NCBI GenBank assembly: GCA_022705325.1
Contig: JAKJER010000007.1
Span: 1-64,000, forward strand
Origin: Planctomycetota bacterium
GTDB taxonomy: Bacteria > Planctomycetota > Phycisphaerae > SM23-33
Reading direction: 5' to 3'
DNA: 64,000 nt
A program made the position numbers and the translations under genes. The notes under the pieces are model-generated. The model was given only the letters and a program-made list of their open reading frames with translations, searched no databases and was not told where the DNA came from. Positions 16,990 through 27,300 of this stretch are shown here, piece by piece (the first letter of the stretch is position 1; each line of letters opens with the position of its first letter).

Positions 16990-17440
16990 CAGATACTTGA
17001 TCTACGACGGAAATGGCTCCGGCAGGTAGATGGCCCTGAATGCAACCGCAGGAAGGGAAGCGGAGTCTTTGTATTAACTCTGCGCCTTGGACCGGCCCGG
17101 GAATGGGCGGCCGGGCAGACAAGACGATAGTGGAAGGGTCCGGCGGGACGTCGGGCGATAGCGATGTGTATGGACACGTGTAAATCAGGCAGGGAGTCAC
17201 GGCAGTGATGTGCCTGAACAGGGTCAACGCTGGTGCATCAGCATAGGCCCAGTACGATGTTGCCTCGTGCCGGGGCCTGGAGAGGACCAGGCCCGCCGAG
17301 ACTGGCATGGGAGGGTTGAGGTTTGCGCGCGGCGAACGCCGGTTGGAACGAGAGCGTATAAAAGTCGCGGGCAGACCTGGACCCCCGGGCATGCCGGACT
17401 GCGGCTTTGGAAACTGGGCGAGGCACCCAGTTTTTTTGTT
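16990..17440 (+). ncRNA. Candidate structured RNA or attenuating leader before nusA
   Basis: This 450-base region has no convincing gene but many inverted repeats: ATCTAC/GTAGAT (17000-17031), CCGGCC/GGCCGG (17092-17114), TCAGGCA/TGCCTGA with an inner TCAC/GTGA stem (17185-17217), and GGGCCTGG/CCAGGCCC with a 6-base loop (17273-17294). It begins at a promoter and ends at a strong intrinsic terminator 40 bases before nusA. I looked for RNase P, tmRNA, 6S, T-box and tRNA hallmarks and did not find them. A GCCCAGT at 17247-17253 is complementary to the left arm of the terminator (ACTGGGC), a possible antiterminator. This is either a free-standing small RNA or a transcription-attenuation leader for nusA. 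Confidence 0.55.
17411..17437 (+). terminator. Intrinsic terminator/attenuator upstream of nusA
   Basis: Perfect 8-base stem AAACTGGG / CCCAGTTT with a 7-base loop, followed by TTTTGTTTG: a textbook intrinsic terminator. It ends only about 40 bases before the nusA ATG, and I see no promoter in between, so nusA expression probably requires read-through. Confidence 0.85.
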
Positions 17441-17477
17441 TGTTGAAGTGGCCGCGGCAGGACATAAGGAAACGCAG

Positions 17478-18845
17478 ATGAATCAGGAATTGTTGCGAAT
17501 TGTGGACAGCCTGGCCAGGGACAAGAACATCGACAAAGAGACGGTGTTCGAGGACCTGGAAGCGGCGATGCTGTCAGCGATTCGAAAGGCCAATGCCGCC
17601 AGCGAGGACATTGTCGTCCGGATCAACCGCCAGAACGGTGAGATCACGGCGTCGGTAAGCGGGCAGAAGATGAGCGTGAGGGACCTCGGGCGGATCGCCG
17701 CCCAGACGGCCAAGCAGGTGATGATCCAACGCATCCGCGAGGCCGAGCGGGGCAGCATCTACGAGGAATACCTCGACCGCAAGGGCCAGATCGTTACCGG
17801 GCGAGTCGCGCGGTGGGACGGGGGTTCCCTGATTGTCGACATCGGGCGGGTCGAGGCGATTCTGCCCAAGAGCGAGCAGATCCCCGGCGAATCGCACATG
17901 CCCGAGGAGCGGTTGCGGGCCATGATTCTGGACGTCCGCGAGCAGCCCAGCGCGGTCAAGATCGTCCTCAGCCGGACCCACCCGGACTTCATTCGTGCCT
18001 TGTTCGAACTGGAAGTGCCGGAGGTGGCCGAGAGCATCATCGAGATCAAGGCCTTGGCCCGCGAGGCGGGCTATCGAACCAAAGTGGCCGTAGCCAGCCT
18101 GGACACCAAGGTGGACGCCGTTGGCGCCTGCGTGGGCGTTCGCGGCAGCCGGATCAAGAACATCGTCGACGAACTGGGCGGCGAGAAGATCGACATCGTC
18201 CGCTGGAACGATTCGTCGAAGATCCTCATCGCCAATTCGCTCAAGCCCGCCGAGGTAGCCGAGATCGCCCTGTGCTTCGAGTTGGGGCGAGCCACGGTGG
18301 TGGTGACCGACGATCAGCTCTCGCTGGCGATCGGCAAGCGGGGACAGAACGTTCGCCTGGCGGCCCGGCTGACCGGCTGGGACATCGACATCCTGACGCC
18401 CAACGAGTACAACGCGGGCCTGGACACGCTGGAGCGGGCCCTCCGCGAGGTGTCGGGGGTGGATTCGACCATTGTGGACCAGGTGGTCGCAATGGGCATG
18501 GTGAACGTGCTCGACGTGGAAGAAGTGGGCCCCGAACCGCTGATGAACGAACTGGGGATGAATCGGGAACTGGCCAGCCGGTTGGTGGTGCGATGCGCCG
18601 AAGAGGCCAAGAAGGTTGCCGATCAGCAGGCCGCCAAGGGCCGCTCGGCCCGCGAGGCGGCCCGGGTAGAAGGCGAAGCGACGCCCGCCGGCGAGGCGGA
18701 CGAGCAGGCCAAGCCCCCCAGCCAGGAAGCCGGCGAGGTGGAACCCGCCCCGGCCCAGCCTGAACCACAAGAACCAGCCCAGCCGGACGAGACGGCCAGT
18801 GATGCCGATTCCCCGGCCCGGCCCGACGAAGGCGCCGCCCCCTAG
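17478..18845 (+). CDS. nusA: Transcription termination/antitermination factor NusA
   Basis: 455 residues from ATG 17478, with AAGGA at 17466-17470. It binds RNA polymerase and modulates pausing, termination and antitermination. Domains in order: N-terminal polymerase-binding domain (1 to about 125), S1 domain (VTGRVARWDGGSLIVDIGRVEAILP), KH1 (GVRGSRIKNIVDELGGEKIDI), KH2 (LAIGKRGQNVRLAARLTGWDI), then a helix-hairpin-helix region and a Pro/Ala/Glu-rich acidic tail of about 80 residues. The frame is open upstream through the terminator, but similarity starts at the chosen ATG. infB and rbfA follow, the classic order. Confidence 0.97.
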   Translation: MNQELLRIVDSLARDKNIDKETVFEDLEAAMLSAIRKANAASEDIVVRINRQNGEITASVSGQKMSVRDLGRIAAQTAKQVMIQRIREAERGSIYEEYLDRKGQIVTGRVARWDGGSLIVDIGRVEAILPKSEQIPGESHMPEERLRAMILDVREQPSAVKIVLSRTHPDFIRALFELEVPEVAESIIEIKALAREAGYRTKVAVASLDTKVDAVGACVGVRGSRIKNIVDELGGEKIDIVRWNDSSKILIANSLKPAEVAEIALCFELGRATVVVTDDQLSLAIGKRGQNVRLAARLTGWDIDILTPNEYNAGLDTLERALREVSGVDSTIVDQVVAMGMVNVLDVEEVGPEPLMNELGMNRELASRLVVRCAEEAKKVADQQAAKGRSAREAARVEGEATPAGEADEQAKPPSQEAGEVEPAPAQPEPQEPAQPDETASDADSPARPDEGAAP

Positions 18846-18929
18846 AGGCTGAGGCGGCGCCGCTGCGCGACGGCCCGGCTGATCGTCAGCCGGACGAACC
18901 AGGACGTTGATTGATTGCCGGAGGTTTTC

Positions 18930-21713
18930 TTGGCAACGCGTGTATTCGAATTGGCCCGTGAACTAGACGTGCCCAGCAAGGTGATTCTCACCAAGTGCCG
19001 GGCCGAGGGCCTGGACATCAAGAATCACATGACCACCCTGACCGCGGGCCTGGAAGCCACGATCCGGGAGTGGTTTACCGAAGGGGAGTCCACGACGGCG
19101 GTGGAAACCGCCGAGCACGTGGACCTTGACCTGGCGCACAAGCAGGCCAAAAAGGAACGCCGTCGCCGTCGCAGTGAGCCAGAGGCCGAGAAGGTCGGCG
19201 AGGAAGCCGCGGAAGCGGAAACATCCGTCGAGGAAGAACTCGTCTCCGATCTGCCGTCGGCTGAGGAGGCCTTGGGCGAGGAGACGGAACTCGTTGAAGA
19301 GCCGGCTGGGGAGGAAGTCGAGCAGGAAGCGGCGGAGGCTGCCGAAACGCCCGCTGAGGCCGTTGCGGTTGCCGAGGCCTCGCCCGCCGATGTCTCGGCT
19401 TCGGCGGAGACCGAAACGCCCCCCTCGACCGAACCGGCCGTTGCCGAGGCTGCTTCGGCCCAGGCCCAGGAGCAGCCCTCCCAGGCCCCCCCTGCGACCA
19501 CGCCCCCGCAGGCCGGCGCCAAGTCCAAGGAGAAGGCCAAAGGCAAACCCAGGGACACCATCAAGCCGGCAGGGCCCCAACTGGTTCCCCGGCCTGCAAC
19601 GCTCAAGGGGCCTCGGGTGGTCCGCGTCGAGCGGGCCGATCACGTGCCTCTGCCTCGCCGCTCCGCCCCGCCCCCCGCGGGCATGCCTGGACCCACCTCC
19701 GTCGGGCGGCGAAAGCCCGGCAGCGGGGTGCCCACTACGACCGTCGAGGAAGAGGAAGCCAAGAAGGGCAAGCGCCGCAGCCCCCGCCGCAAAGGCGGAC
19801 GCAGCGCCGACAGCGGCGAGAAACTCGTCGAGTGGCGAGATCGGGACCTGCTGGAACGCTCCCAGCGGCTGGCCGCGGCCAGCGGGGGAAGCCTGCGCCG
19901 CCATCGCGCCAGCGTTGGGCGCAAGGGCGGCGAGATGCCGTCGGCCATCAAGGGCGATTCCCTCGAAATCGAGGAGCCCATCACCGTCAAGAGCCTTTCA
20001 GCCGCCAGCGGCCTGAAGATCTCCGACATTATCCGCAAGCTGATGCAGGAAGGGATCATGGCCACCGCCAATCAGGTAATCGATCGGGAGCAGGCGGAAG
20101 CGGTCCTGATAGACTACAACGTGGATCTGGTGGTCAAGCGGCCGAAGACGGCCAAGGAAGAGTTGGTGGAGAAGTTCGAAGCACTGGCGGGCGAGGCCAC
20201 CTCGCCGCGGGCCCCGGTGGTCACATTCATGGGGCACGTGGACCATGGCAAAACCTCCCTTCTGGACCACATCCGCCAGACCGCCGTCGCGGCTGGCGAG
20301 GCCGGCGGCATCACCCAGCACATTGGCTCCTACCGCTACGACGTGGGCGACAGGCACGTGGTGTTCCTGGACACCCCGGGCCACGAGGCCTTTACGGCCA
20401 TGCGCTCCCGCGGGGCCAACATGACCGACGTGGTGGTGCTGGTGGTGGCTGCCGACGATGGCGTGATGCCCCAGACCGTCGAAGCCATCAGCCACGCCAA
20501 GGCCGCCAAGGTTCCAATCATCGTGGCCCTCAACAAGACCGACGTTCCCAACGCCAACGTCCAGCGGGTGCTGGGGCAATTGGCCGAGCACGGGCTCAAC
20601 CCGCGCGAGTGGGGCGGCGATACGGAAGTCATCCAGACCAGCGCCGTTACCGGCGCCGGAATGGACCGCCTGGTCGAGACGCTCAGCCTGGAGGCCGAGC
20701 TGCTGGAACTCAAGGCCGACCCGGGCGCCCCGGCCAGCGGGTACGTGATCGAGTCCGAGATCGACCCCGGTCGCGGGCCCGTCGCCCGCCTGCTGGTCAA
20801 GAACGGCACGCTTCACATCGGCAACGTGCTGCTGGCCGGGCGAGGCTTTGGTCGCGTGCGAGACATGATCGACGCCTTCGGCCGCGGCCTGGACGAGGCA
20901 GGCCCGTCCACCCCCATCGAGGTCTCGGGCCTGGACGAGCTGCCCGAGGCGGGCGACAAGTTCTACGTCGCCGAGTCCATCGACCAGGCCCGCCAGATCG
21001 CCGAGGAGCGGCGCGAGCAGGCCCGCGTGGCCTCTGCCGCACCGGCGCGGGCGACCACGCTGGAAAGCCTCTTCAGCCGGATGGACGCCGGCGGGGTCAA
21101 GCAAGTGGCCCTGATCATCAAGGCCGACGTTCAGGGGTCGTTGGAGGCCATCACCGGCTCGCTGAACAAGCTCTCGACCGACGAGGTCAAGGTGAACATC
21201 CTGCACACCGCGGTGGGCGGGATCAGCACCAGCGACATCGCGTTGGCCGAGGCCTCCAAGGCACTGGTGTTGGGGTTCAACGTGGTGGCCGACTCGGGCG
21301 CCCGCCAGTTGGCCGAGGAAAAGGGCGTCGAGGTGCGAAGCTACCGCATCATCTACGAGATGATCGACGACGTCCGCAACGTGCTGGAGAAGGGCTTGGC
21401 CCCGGAGATCCGCACCCAGCGGCTGGGGCAGGCGGAAGTCCGCCAGGTGTTCAAGATCTCGCGTCTGGGCACGGTGGCGGGCTGCTACGTCACCGAGGGC
21501 CTGGTGCGGCGAAATGCCAAGCTCCGGCTGATCCGCAACAACGTGGTCGTCGAGGACGATCGCCAGCTCGAGAGCCTCAAGCGGGTCAAGGACGACGTGC
21601 GCGAGGTCCGGGCGGGCATGGAGTGCGGCCTGAAGATCGCCGGTTACGACGATGTCAAGGAAGGCGACATCCTGGAATTCTACCAGCAGGTGGAAGTGGC
21701 GAGAAAACTGTAG
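18930..21713 (+). CDS. infB: Translation initiation factor IF-2
   Basis: 927 residues. The start is TTG 18930, set by a perfect GGAGG at 18920-18924 and the expected N terminus (L/M)[16 protein letters not shown]; another TTG at 18915 lies before the ribosome-binding site. It is the GTPase that places fMet-tRNA on the 30S subunit. An N-terminal IF2_N helix domain is followed by a long, biased linker (acidic/Ala-rich, then Pro/Lys/Arg-rich, about 60-330) and a second IF2_N-like region ([20 protein letters not shown]). The G domain has [12 protein letters not shown] (about residue 435), DTPGHEAF and NKTD. Domains II-IV complete the protein. Confidence 0.97.
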   Translation: MATRVFELARELDVPSKVILTKCRAEGLDIKNHMTTLTAGLEATIREWFTEGESTTAVETAEHVDLDLAHKQAKKERRRRRSEPEAEKVGEEAAEAETSVEEELVSDLPSAEEALGEETELVEEPAGEEVEQEAAEAAETPAEAVAVAEASPADVSASAETETPPSTEPAVAEAASAQAQEQPSQAPPATTPPQAGAKSKEKAKGKPRDTIKPAGPQLVPRPATLKGPRVVRVERADHVPLPRRSAPPPAGMPGPTSVGRRKPGSGVPTTTVEEEEAKKGKRRSPRRKGGRSADSGEKLVEWRDRDLLERSQRLAAASGGSLRRHRASVGRKGGEMPSAIKGDSLEIEEPITVKSLSAASGLKISDIIRKLMQEGIMATANQVIDREQAEAVLIDYNVDLVVKRPKTAKEELVEKFEALAGEATSPRAPVVTFMGHVDHGKTSLLDHIRQTAVAAGEAGGITQHIGSYRYDVGDRHVVFLDTPGHEAFTAMRSRGANMTDVVVLVVAADDGVMPQTVEAISHAKAAKVPIIVALNKTDVPNANVQRVLGQLAEHGLNPREWGGDTEVIQTSAVTGAGMDRLVETLSLEAELLELKADPGAPASGYVIESEIDPGRGPVARLLVKNGTLHIGNVLLAGRGFGRVRDMIDAFGRGLDEAGPSTPIEVSGLDELPEAGDKFYVAESIDQARQIAEERREQARVASAAPARATTLESLFSRMDAGGVKQVALIIKADVQGSLEAITGSLNKLSTDEVKVNILHTAVGGISTSDIALAEASKALVLGFNVVADSGARQLAEEKGVEVRSYRIIYEMIDDVRNVLEKGLAPEIRTQRLGQAEVRQVFKISRLGTVAGCYVTEGLVRRNAKLRLIRNNVVVEDDRQLESLKRVKDDVREVRAGMECGLKIAGYDDVKEGDILEFYQQVEVARKL

Positions 21714-21779
21714 ACGGCAGCCGGCAGCCGGAACGGGTGAGCGGTTGCGGACCGCCGGCAGCCAAGAAATCAAAAGAGT

Positions 21780-22067
21780 ATGGCGACGACGCTTGGCCTG
21801 CTGCACCTGGAGTTTCGCATCGCCGGGGCCTCGAGCCTGAAGGATAAGAGGCGGTCGGTCAAGAGCTTCAAAGACCGCCTGGCCGCCCGGCGGAACGTGT
21901 CGGTGGCCGAGGTGGAGGCCCAGGATGACCACCGCCGTGCGGTGGTGGCGGTGGCCATGGTCGGCAGCGACCGGCGCTACGTGGAGGGGGCGCTTCAGCA
22001 GATAGTGAACGAAGCCGTGGCCTACCGGGACATGGTCCTGGTGGAACATGAGTTGGAATGGTTGTAG
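21780..22067 (+). CDS. DUF503 (YlxP-like) family protein
   Basis: 95 residues. The N terminus reads LGLLHLEFRIAGASSLKDKRRSVKSF, matching the conserved SLKxKR core of DUF503, a small ferredoxin-like fold found between infB and rbfA in many bacteria. YlxP of Bacillus is in the same position and has been linked to ribosome assembly, but the biochemical role is not settled. Position (66 bases after infB, 15 before rbfA) strongly supports the call and co-transcription. Confidence 0.9.
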   Translation: MATTLGLLHLEFRIAGASSLKDKRRSVKSFKDRLAARRNVSVAEVEAQDDHRRAVVAVAMVGSDRRYVEGALQQIVNEAVAYRDMVLVEHELEWL

Positions 22068-22082
22068 GAAGCAGTCGAAGCA

Positions 22083-22520
22083 ATGAACCGTAGAACCGAG
22101 CGCGTAGCCAGCCGAATCCGGGAGATCCTGGGTCAGGTCCTGCTGTCGAAGATCGCCGATCCGCGGATCGACCCGGCCCGAACGTCGGTGACGCGCGTGG
22201 AGATGCCGGACGACCTGCTGACGGCCAAGGTGTACATCTCGGTCATTGGCGACGAAGGCAAGCAGAAGCTGACGCTGCAGGCCCTGCGCCATGCCCAGGG
22301 GCACCTGCAGGAACTGATGATGCGTCAGATCAGCCTGCGGAACACGCCGATGCTGCACTTCGTGCCGGACAAGCAGTTTAAGAAGACGTTGGTGACGCTG
22401 CAGTTGATCGACCAGGCGATGGAAGAGATTCGCCAGAAGGAGCAGGAAACCGCCGCGGCCGGGCCCGGCCAGCCGCAGGAGGATGCGCTGGGCGCATCCG
22501 ACCCGCCGGCGGATGAATAG
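22083..22520 (+). CDS. rbfA: 30S ribosome-binding factor RbfA
   Basis: 145 residues; a KH-like factor for maturation of the 16S rRNA 5' end and 30S subunits. Family features are the N-terminal RTERVASRIREILGQVL, ADPRI, VYISV and the late LVTLQLIDQAMEEI helix that usually begins the C terminus. The last 30 residues are a Gln/Ala/Pro-rich tail. It is the fourth gene of the nusA cluster. Confidence 0.95.
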   Translation: MNRRTERVASRIREILGQVLLSKIADPRIDPARTSVTRVEMPDDLLTAKVYISVIGDEGKQKLTLQALRHAQGHLQELMMRQISLRNTPMLHFVPDKQFKKTLVTLQLIDQAMEEIRQKEQETAAAGPGQPQEDALGASDPPADE

Positions 22521-22532
22521 GGAACAGCGGTC

Positions 22533-23429
22533 ATGAAGAATGCCACGGCGTACGAACGAAAGGTCAAGAAGCTTCTGTCAGGCGCGAGCAAGTCCTCTCA
22601 GCTCTCGGTCCGCGACGACTGCATGGAGGTGCTGATGCAGGGCATCCTCCAGGCCGATGCTTCGCGGCGCCAGGCGGAAAGGGCCCTGGACACGCTGCTG
22701 GAGGAGTTCGTGGACGTCAATGAACTCCGGGTGGCCCCCCATAAGGAGATCACCGACTGTATGGGGCGAGACTTCCCGCGCGCCCGCGAGAAGGCCGAGA
22801 CGCTCACCGGCGTGCTCAACCGCATCTTCGACCACAGCACGACCCTCTCCCTGGACTACGTCCATGAGTTGCCCAAACGGGAGATCCGTCGCCACCTGAA
22901 GGAATTGGGCCTGGATACGTATGCGTCGGCCCTGCTCATGCTGGCGAGCTTCAGCACCCACGCCCTTCCGGTCGACCAGATGCTCGTGGACTGCTTGGCC
23001 GCCGACGGGTTGATCCATCCGGGCAGCGACCCTGCCGACGTGCAGGGTTTCCTGGAGCGGATCGTCTCCCAGAAGGATTCCCGCTCAGCCCACGAGTTCC
23101 TGCGGGCATACGCCGAGAAGCGGTCCAAGAGCCTGCCGCCCAAACGGACGGCGGCCGAGGCGCCCGCCGAGGCCGAGGCGACGGGCCTCGCGGAGCAGCC
23201 GGCCAAGGCCGCCAAGCCCAAGGCCGCCAAGCCCAAGGCCAAGTCGGCGGGCAAGACCCCGCGCAAGGCCGCAGCCAAGGCTTCCAAGCCAATCCGCAAA
23301 CCGCCGACCAAGACGGCGGGCAAGACCAAGGCCTCCTCCGCCGCCAAGCCCAAGCCCAAAGCCAAGGTCAAGCCCAAGCCCAAAGCCAAGGTCAGGACCA
23401 AGCCCAAGGCCAAGGCTTCCAGGAAATAG
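22533..23429 (+). CDS. Endonuclease-III-like helical protein with lysine-rich histone-H1-like tail
   Basis: 298 residues, 12 bases after rbfA. Residues 1-195 resemble the all-helical HhH-GPD/endonuclease III fold: RAREKAETLTGVLNRIFD, LPKREIRRHLKELGL, then HALPVDQMLVDCL, which aligns by eye with the VDTHVxR region around the catalytic Asp. The usual HhH (LPGVGRKTA) and the iron-sulphur cysteines are absent, so activity is doubtful. Residues 205-298 are a run of KPKA, KPKPKAK and AKAS units, like the tail of eukaryotic H1 or bacterial HC1-type proteins. DNA or rRNA binding is likely. Its place in a ribosome-assembly operon leaves both options open. Confidence 0.75.
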   Translation: MKNATAYERKVKKLLSGASKSSQLSVRDDCMEVLMQGILQADASRRQAERALDTLLEEFVDVNELRVAPHKEITDCMGRDFPRAREKAETLTGVLNRIFDHSTTLSLDYVHELPKREIRRHLKELGLDTYASALLMLASFSTHALPVDQMLVDCLAADGLIHPGSDPADVQGFLERIVSQKDSRSAHEFLRAYAEKRSKSLPPKRTAAEAPAEAEATGLAEQPAKAAKPKAAKPKAKSAGKTPRKAAAKASKPIRKPPTKTAGKTKASSAAKPKPKAKVKPKPKAKVRTKPKAKASRK

Positions 23430-23501
23430 GCCCGCGATACGGGTTGAGCGGGCGGGACGTGAACCAGCGGCCTCGGCCGCCCAGACGAGAAGAATGAGTT
23501 G

Positions 23502-24389
23502 ATGGCACACAAGACCCCCGACGACAAGCTGGTGCTGGGTTTCCCAAAAGGCTCGCTGCAAGAGAGTACGCTGGACCTCTTTACCCGGGCCGGCTTCAAC
23601 ATCCAGATTTCCTCCCGCAGCTACACGCCGACCATCGACGACGATCAAATCTCCGTGCTCATGTTCCGCGCCCAGGAGATGAGCCGGTACGTGGAGGATG
23701 GCGTGATCGACGCCGGGCTGACCGGCCACGACTGGGTGATGGAGAACCAGTCGGACGTGCAGGAGGTGGCCGAGTTGATTTACGCCAAGCAGAATCTCCG
23801 CCCGGTGCGGTGGGTGCTGGCGGTGCCTGAGGAGAGCGCGGTTCAGAAGGCCGAGGACCTCGACGGGGGGATCGTGGCCACCGAGCTGGTGAACGTGACT
23901 CGGAACTACTTCACCGCCAAGGGCGTACAAGTGAAGGTGGAGTTCAGTTGGGGGGCCACGGAGATCAAGGCCCGCCTGCTGGACGGGATCGTGGACGTGA
24001 CAGAGACCGGCAGCAGCCTGCGGGCCAACAAGCTGCGGGTGGTCGACACGCTGCTGACGTCGACGACGAGGTTCATCGCGAACCGCAGGGCGATGGCCAG
24101 CGACTGGAAGCGACAGAAGATCGAGAATATCGCCCTCCTGCTTCAGGGCGCCATCGCCGCCCGCGAGAAGGTTGGGCTGAAAATGAACATCCCTCGCGCC
24201 AACCTGGATGCGGTGGCCGGCTTGCTGCCGGCGGAGAAGAGCCCGACGATCTCCGCCCTGGCCGATCCCGACTGGGTGGCGCTGGAGGTGATCGTGGAAG
24301 AACGGATCGAGCGGGAACTGGTCCCGCAACTGAAGCGAGCCGGCGCGACCGGCATCATCACGTACCCACTGAATAAGGTCATTCCGTAA
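23502..24389 (+). CDS. hisG: ATP phosphoribosyltransferase, long form
   Basis: 295 residues from ATG 23502 (a TTG immediately before it is possible). First step of histidine synthesis: ATP plus PRPP to phosphoribosyl-ATP. Landmarks are [24 protein letters not shown], the PRPP-binding [14 protein letters not shown], and a C-terminal ACT-like regulatory domain (about residues 215-295, containing [19 protein letters not shown] and [13 protein letters not shown]). The long form is self-sufficient and normally inhibited by histidine. No other his genes lie nearby. The TPR lipoprotein gene starts one base after its stop. Confidence 0.95.
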   Translation: MAHKTPDDKLVLGFPKGSLQESTLDLFTRAGFNIQISSRSYTPTIDDDQISVLMFRAQEMSRYVEDGVIDAGLTGHDWVMENQSDVQEVAELIYAKQNLRPVRWVLAVPEESAVQKAEDLDGGIVATELVNVTRNYFTAKGVQVKVEFSWGATEIKARLLDGIVDVTETGSSLRANKLRVVDTLLTSTTRFIANRRAMASDWKRQKIENIALLLQGAIAAREKVGLKMNIPRANLDAVAGLLPAEKSPTISALADPDWVALEVIVEERIERELVPQLKRAGATGIITYPLNKVIP

Positions 24390-24390
24390 G

Positions 24391-27300
24391 ATGTGGCGCA
24401 ATCGACGGCACCTGGTGGCGGCGTGGACGGTTCTGTTCCTCTTGCTTGCGGGCGGATGCTCCCAACCGGCCTCCGTCTCCACCACCCAGCCTGCCGTCAA
24501 GTCGGCCGATGCGCAGAGCACCAGCCGCCCGGCCACCGCGCCCGCCTTGCCCGAGCGGGCCACGCTGTCGCTCCAGGCCATCGCGCCGAAGATCACGCGC
24601 CCGACGACGCGCCCGGCTGACGAGAAACTCTCCGAACGCGTCGAGCCGCTGGTGCAGGAGGCCCAGAAGCGAATCTCCGCCGGCGACTTCGTCGGCGCGG
24701 TCGATCGCCTCGAACGGGCGGTCGGGTTCGAGCCATCCAGCCCCACCGTTCGCCGACTGCTGGGCGTGTCCTACCTGGGCATGTCCAACTTCGGCAAGGC
24801 GGCTGAACACCTCCGCCAGGCCGCCCAGCAGGCCGGCGACAGCGTCGAGGTCCACTTGCTGCTGGGCAAGATCGCCCTCTCGCAGCATCAGAATGCTCCA
24901 GCCTTGGAGGCGTTGCGGACGGCCGTTGCGTGCTCGGATGCCGCGGCAAGCAGCCCGCAGGCGGCGGAGGCATACTTGCTGCTGGGCAGGCTGCTGGCCC
25001 AGGAAGGGTACTGGCAGGCGGCCCTGGAGTGCTTCAGCCGCCTGTACGATTGGATCGAGCCCAACGCCCGTGCCTATGCGGAGCGGCCGGCCCTGCGACC
25101 GGTGGTGCTCCGGCCGGACCAGTTGCTGGTGCAGCGCGGCGACATGCTGGTTCGCCTGCGCCGCTATGACGAGGCCTTGACCGTGCTCGACTGGGCCTAC
25201 CGCCGCGACAAGTCGAACCCCACCACCACGCGGCTGCTCATGCAGGCGATGGTGGAGTCGGGGCGGTTCGAGCAGGCCCACAAACTGTTGCTGCAATTGG
25301 CTGGGGAACCCAGCCAGAAGGCCCAACTCGCCCGGATGACGCTGCTGGTCTTCAAGGGCTGGCAGGACAGGGGCATGGACCCGGTGGTGGGCCTGGACCT
25401 GTTGGGGCGGGCCCTGGAGGCGGACGACTCGGACCTGCCCTCGGTCCGGCAGGCGATCGGGCGGCTGGCCGAACTCGTGCCGGCCGACTTCGAGCGGACC
25501 TTCGCCCAGCAGGCCCGCCAGCGGCGCGAGAGCGGGCTGCTGTACGTCTCGGGGGAGCTGGCCCGGGCTCGGGGCAAGGACCTGTTGGCCCTGGAGCAGT
25601 TCTCTCAGGCCCTGGAGGTTCGCAAGGACTTCCTGCCGGCGGCCGAGGCGATGATCGACATCTATCTGTCTCAGAAGCGATTCGAGCAGGTGGATCAGTT
25701 GCTGGTCCGCCTGGGCAAGAGCCTGGGCGAGAGCCACGCGTATTTCTACCTCAAGGGCAAGGTGCGGATGGCCCGCGGCGACGCCGCCGGCGGGGCCATC
25801 GCCCTGCAGCAGGCCTACGCTGCCAACAAGGAGCACGTGGCGACGCTGCTGCTGCTGGCCGACGCGTACCAGATGACCGGGAAGCCCCGCGACGCCGAAG
25901 GCGTCCTGCTCAAGGCGATGAACCTGCCGGGCGACAACGTGCAGGTGTACCGCAAGCTCTTTGCCCAGTACCTGGCCCGCCAGGAGCACACCAGCGCGTC
26001 CAACGTGATCGAGAAGGTCCGTCAGATGTCCGACGACCCGTTGCTGGCCCGCCAGATGCAAGCGGAACTGTATCTGGCCCGCGGCGAGTTGGACAAGGCC
26101 AGGGCCATCATCGAGCCGCTCCAGGCCCAGTTTCCTCAGAACAACGAGGTTCGCCTGCTGGCCCTTCGGTTGCTGATCGGCCCGCCGGGCAGCCAGCCAC
26201 CCCCCAAGGACTTCGAGCGGGCCCTGCAACTCCTGGGCGAGATCATCCGCCAGGAGCCGTCGAATCTCGACGCCAAGCTCCAACTGGCCCAACTGCTGGA
26301 ACGCGGCGGGCGGACGGAGGAGGCGATCGGCACGTGGGGCAGGCTCTATGAGCAGAACGGGCAGGACGTGGAGATCGCCGCGCGATATGTCGCCGCCCTG
26401 GCCCGCGCCAAGAAGTTCGAGCAGGTCCTGGTGGTGACCCGGTCGATGCTCCAGCAGGACCCCAAGAACGCCTTCGCGCGACGCACCATCCTGATCGCCC
26501 TGGAGGAACTCCAGCAATACGACGAAGGGCTGGGCCTGGTCCGCCAGTGGCTCAAGGAGGAGGGGCTGACACCCCCCGACCGGGTGCTCTACCGCATGGT
26601 GCTGGTCAAGCTCTGCGAGAAGGCCAGGCAGTTCGACCTGGGCCACAAGGAACTCGACCAGTGGATCGCCGAGGCCTCGATCGACGAAGACCGCAACAAC
26701 TGGCGGATGCTGAAGCTGAACCTGTACGTGGTGGCCGACCAGGCGGATCGCGCCGAGGCGATGGCCCGAGACTGGGACAAACGTGAAGGCCAGGACGAGG
26801 GCAAGCAGACCCTGATCGCCAGCCTGCTGACTCACAAGAAGTACGAGCCGGCTGAGCGGGTCTGCCGACAATGGCTGCGAGAGAAACCCGACTCGTTCGA
26901 GGCCCAGGCGTCGCTGGTGGACACGCTGGTGCAGGCCAAGCGGTACGAGCCGGCCATCCAGACGCTGGAGAGCGTGTTGGGGCGCGGAGCGGCCACTCGC
27001 CCGGTGGCCGGGCTGGACCGTCAGGAACTGGCCCGCATACGCGTGCTGAGGCACATGCTGCTGCGGCTGATGATCCGCGTCGGCAAACACGCCCAGGTGC
27101 TCCAGTACGTTCGCAACTACCTCGTGTTGGACGGCGACGACGCCGAGTTGTACAACCTTCAGTCCAGCAGTTACCAGGAGTTGGGGCAGAACGATCGGGC
27201 GTTGGAGGCGCTGGAGAAGGGCTACCGCATGGCGCCCGACTCGACCAGCTTCAACAACAACCTGGGCTACCTGCTGGCCGACCGTGGGCAGGACCTGGAC

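Noticed and set aside
16985..17392. 135-residue minus-strand frame in the nusA upstream region
   Set aside because: No ribosome-binding site and no recognisable domain; plus-strand structure (promoter, stems, terminator) explains the region better.
16990..17440. RNase P RNA, tmRNA, 6S RNA or T-box
   Set aside because: Looked for the RNase P conserved words (GAGGAAAGTC, ACAGAA), the tmRNA tRNA-like ends, and the T-box sequence; none found. A covariance-model scan would be decisive.
17307..17477. Longer nusA start
   Set aside because: The upstream in-frame codons run through the intrinsic terminator and have no similarity to NusA; ATG 17478 has a good AAGGA.
19998..22358. 786-residue minus-strand frame opposite infB and rbfA
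   Set aside because: It lies opposite three unmistakable conserved genes and has shadow-type composition.
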